8,164 nt of DNA from NCBI GenBank assembly GCA_025457805.1, contig JALOTR010000091.1, forward strand, positions 1 to 8,164. Direction: 5' to 3'. Positions 7,125 to 8,164 of this stretch are shown here, in pieces. A model generated the notes under the pieces. That model saw only the letters and a program-made list of their open reading frames with translations, was not told the DNA's origin and did no database searches. Origin of the DNA: Akkermansiaceae bacterium. GTDB taxonomy: Bacteria > Verrucomicrobiota > Verrucomicrobiia > Verrucomicrobiales > Akkermansiaceae. The translations under genes were made by a program, and so were the position numbers. The stretch's first letter is position 1, and every line of letters begins with the position of its first letter.

Positions 7125-7201
7125 GACTGGAAGAAGGAAACAATTCGGGAAAGGTCCACTCAAGCATGGTTTTCATGCGGGATGGGGCGATGGCGGGATT
7201 T

Positions 7202-8026
7202 TCAGGAAACAGGAAGACGGTAAATGCCATTGAGGCGGCCGCGGCCGGAGAGTTGGTAGCCGTGGGAAGTGAGGAGATCGGCGAGGCTGCGGTCGCTGTC
7301 ATGCGCGAGCTCGCACACAACGAGTCGTGGCCAGGACGAGCGCGGCATTTCATGAAACAAGGGTTCCAGCACGGCGACCTCGTGGCCTTCGACATCGATC
7401 TTGAGTGCATCGATGGTGGAAATTTGCTGCTGCGCCATCCACTTCGGCAAGGTGGTCATCGGCACCCGAAGGCCGCTGCCGGAGCTGGAAACCTTGTTTT
7501 CCCCCTTGTTGCCGTCGCCTGCGGAAAGCACCACCTCGCCTTCGCTGCCGCCCAGCGCGATGGGGTGGAGGGTCACGTTGGCGAGGCGGTTGCGGGAGAG
7601 ATTCCAGCGCAGCATGGCACCAAGATCAGGGTCCGGCTCGAAGGCTTCCACCCGTGCGGCAGGTCCGCAGGCGGACGCCACTTTGAGCGAATAGACACCG
7701 GCATTCGCGCCGATGTCGAGAAAGGTCCCGCCGTTTTTCACCTCGTCGGACAAGGCCTCCAACTCTGCGGCATCGAGGAATTGCGGCATGAGGATGAGGC
7801 GTTGTTCGGACAAATTGCCTTTTCCGCGAAGCCGCAGGTGCAGCCCCCAGACATCGAGATCCACCCACTCGCCGAGCGAGCCCTTGACCGGCTTGCGCAG
7901 CCACAAGGCAAGCCGCCGCCAGATGCCCGACGCAGGCAGCCCATGCAACATGCGGATCCACACCGCCCGCCAACCGCTGGGGGCAAAGGTGCCCCATGGG
8001 GCGTCGTTCGGGGATACCTGGCTCAT
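7202..8026 (-). CDS. FkbM family methyltransferase
   Basis: This is a 274-residue SAM-dependent methyltransferase of the FkbM group, which typically methylates hydroxyls on sugars or polyketides. Motif I is TFLDIGANAGVYSLKVA (101-117), followed by VEAFEPDPDLGAMLRWNL (126-143), in which E130 is the ribose-binding acid. The FkbM hallmark IDALKIDVEGHEVAVLEPL spans 205-223. The end of the domain reads LLTSHGYQLS (251-260). The first about 75 residues are a family-typical helical and β lead-in without a signal peptide. The start at 8026 gives a full-length protein; Met26 at 7951 is an alternative. The upstream gene ends 49 nt before this start, and that gap holds a stem-loop. With the neighbouring methyltransferase and the MBOAT/SGNH pair, it probably decorates an extracellular glycan or lipopolysaccharide sugar; the target is inferred from context only. 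Confidence 0.9.
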   Translation of the reverse strand: MSQVSPNDAPWGTFAPSGWRAVWIRMLHGLPASGIWRRLALWLRKPVKGSLGEWVDLDVWGLHLRLRGKGNLSEQRLILMPQFLDAAELEALSDEVKNGGTFLDIGANAGVYSLKVASACGPAARVEAFEPDPDLGAMLRWNLSRNRLANVTLHPIALGGSEGEVVLSAGDGNKGENKVSSSGSGLRVPMTTLPKWMAQQQISTIDALKIDVEGHEVAVLEPLFHEMPRSSWPRLVVCELAHDSDRSLADLLTSHGYQLSGRGRLNGIYRLPVS

Positions 8027-8037
8027 CAGTCGCTGGG

Positions 8038-8077
8038 AAAACTGTTCTTATCCCCCGCGTCGCACGTCGAACAGTCT
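8038..8077 (-). terminator. Stem-loop with short U-run between the partial gene and the FkbM gene
   Basis: On the minus strand the arm AGACTGTTC (8077-8069) can pair with GAACAGTTT (8047-8039). Seven base pairs are perfect Watson-Crick, and a G-U and an A-U pair extend the base. The 21-nt loop is GC-rich, and the last arm runs into TTTT (8041-8038). The stem begins inside the TAG stop of the upstream gene and ends 11 nt before the FkbM start codon. It could be a weak intrinsic terminator or attenuator, or a processing or translation-control structure. The long loop and AT-rich stem make a strong terminator unlikely. Confidence 0.3.
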
Positions 8078-8164
8078 AAATTGCAGTCGTGCTGCCGTGG
8101 CCACTGAAGCGCTGGAGCACGATCTCCGCGCAGCGCTCGGCCTCGCGCAGGACCTCCGGCGCGG
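8076..8164 (-). CDS. C-terminal tail of an unidentified protein
   Basis: An open minus-strand frame enters from the right edge and ends at a TAG stop (8078-8076), encoding 28 residues that begin APEVLREAERCAEIVLQRFS and end GHGSTTAI. The stretch looks like an amphipathic terminal helix, as at the end of many glycosyltransferases, followed by a short polar tail. Codon use is GC-rich at third positions, like the neighbours, which supports real coding. The spacing to the FkbM gene (49 nt, same strand) fits an operon. I do not recognise the family, and the fragment is too short to infer a function. Confidence 0.5.
   Translation of the reverse strand, partial: APEVLREAERCAEIVLQRFSGHGSTTAI

Noticed and set aside
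4947..7133. Shared octamer ACTGGAAG (plus strand) just upstream of the minus-strand starts at 4942 and 7124
   Set aside because: The 4947 copy is the coding end of the MBOAT gene (YFQF stop), the spacing to the two starts differs (4 nt versus 1 nt), and the other starts lack it, so a regulatory role is not supported.
7166..8107. A 313-codon plus-strand open frame opposite the FkbM gene
   Set aside because: It is the antisense shadow of a well-supported FkbM methyltransferase and shows no family motifs of its own.
1..8164. Mobile elements, CRISPR arrays, tRNA/rRNA genes, toxin-antitoxin or defence genes
   Set aside because: No transposase or integrase motifs, terminal inverted repeats with target duplications, regularly spaced repeats, or RNA-gene signatures were seen on either strand; nearly all the sequence is accounted for by the listed genes.

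Overview
The window is about 8.2 kb of GC-rich (roughly 60 % by eye), densely coded DNA from a Gram-negative bacterium. A lipid A-type acyltransferase, surface-glycan glycosyltransferases and a polysaccharide O-acyltransferase pair all point to an organism with an outer membrane. The protein flavour, the scarcity of Shine-Dalgarno sequences and the rarity of TTA/CTA leucine codons make me think of Verrucomicrobiota (Luteolibacter/Haloferula-like), but that is a guess from pattern, not a demonstrated assignment.

Layout. On the plus strand, bases 2-253 are the tail of a chromate-transporter (CHR) family permease. A tight three-gene operon follows: an LpxL-like acyltransferase with an extra C-terminal domain (338-1582), a GT4 glycosyltransferase (1579-2685) and an ELM1-family GT-B-like protein (2682-3707). 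Both internal junctions are 4-nt ATGA overlaps. On the minus strand, reading leftwards from the right edge, are the C-terminal tail of an unidentified protein (8164-8076), an FkbM-type methyltransferase (8026-7202), a second class I SAM methyltransferase (7124-6507), an AlgI-like MBOAT O-acyltransferase (6480-4942) and its SGNH-like membrane-anchored partner (4942-3713, TGATG overlap with the MBOAT gene). The two gene groups converge with only 5 nt between their stop codons.

How the genes fit together (inference). The plus-strand operon looks like lipid A/lipooligosaccharide or glycolipid assembly: one acyltransfer step and one or two sugar transfers. The minus-strand group looks like glycan decoration: two methyltransferases and a two-component O-acylation machine that would move acyl groups across the inner membrane onto a periplasmic or exported glycan. 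Nothing here is a mobile element, CRISPR array, tRNA or rRNA. No stretch over 300 bases lacks a gene.

The most unusual observations are these. (1) The ELM1-family gene is translationally coupled to lipid A-type genes. (2) The acyltransferase carries about 110 extra C-terminal residues. (3) The hexamer TGTTAG/CTAACA is strongly over-represented: it accounts for 7 of the 10 TTAG/CTAA occurrences in the window, and four copies share the octamer TGTTAGAT. I do not see clear evidence of a wholly new defence or mobile system.
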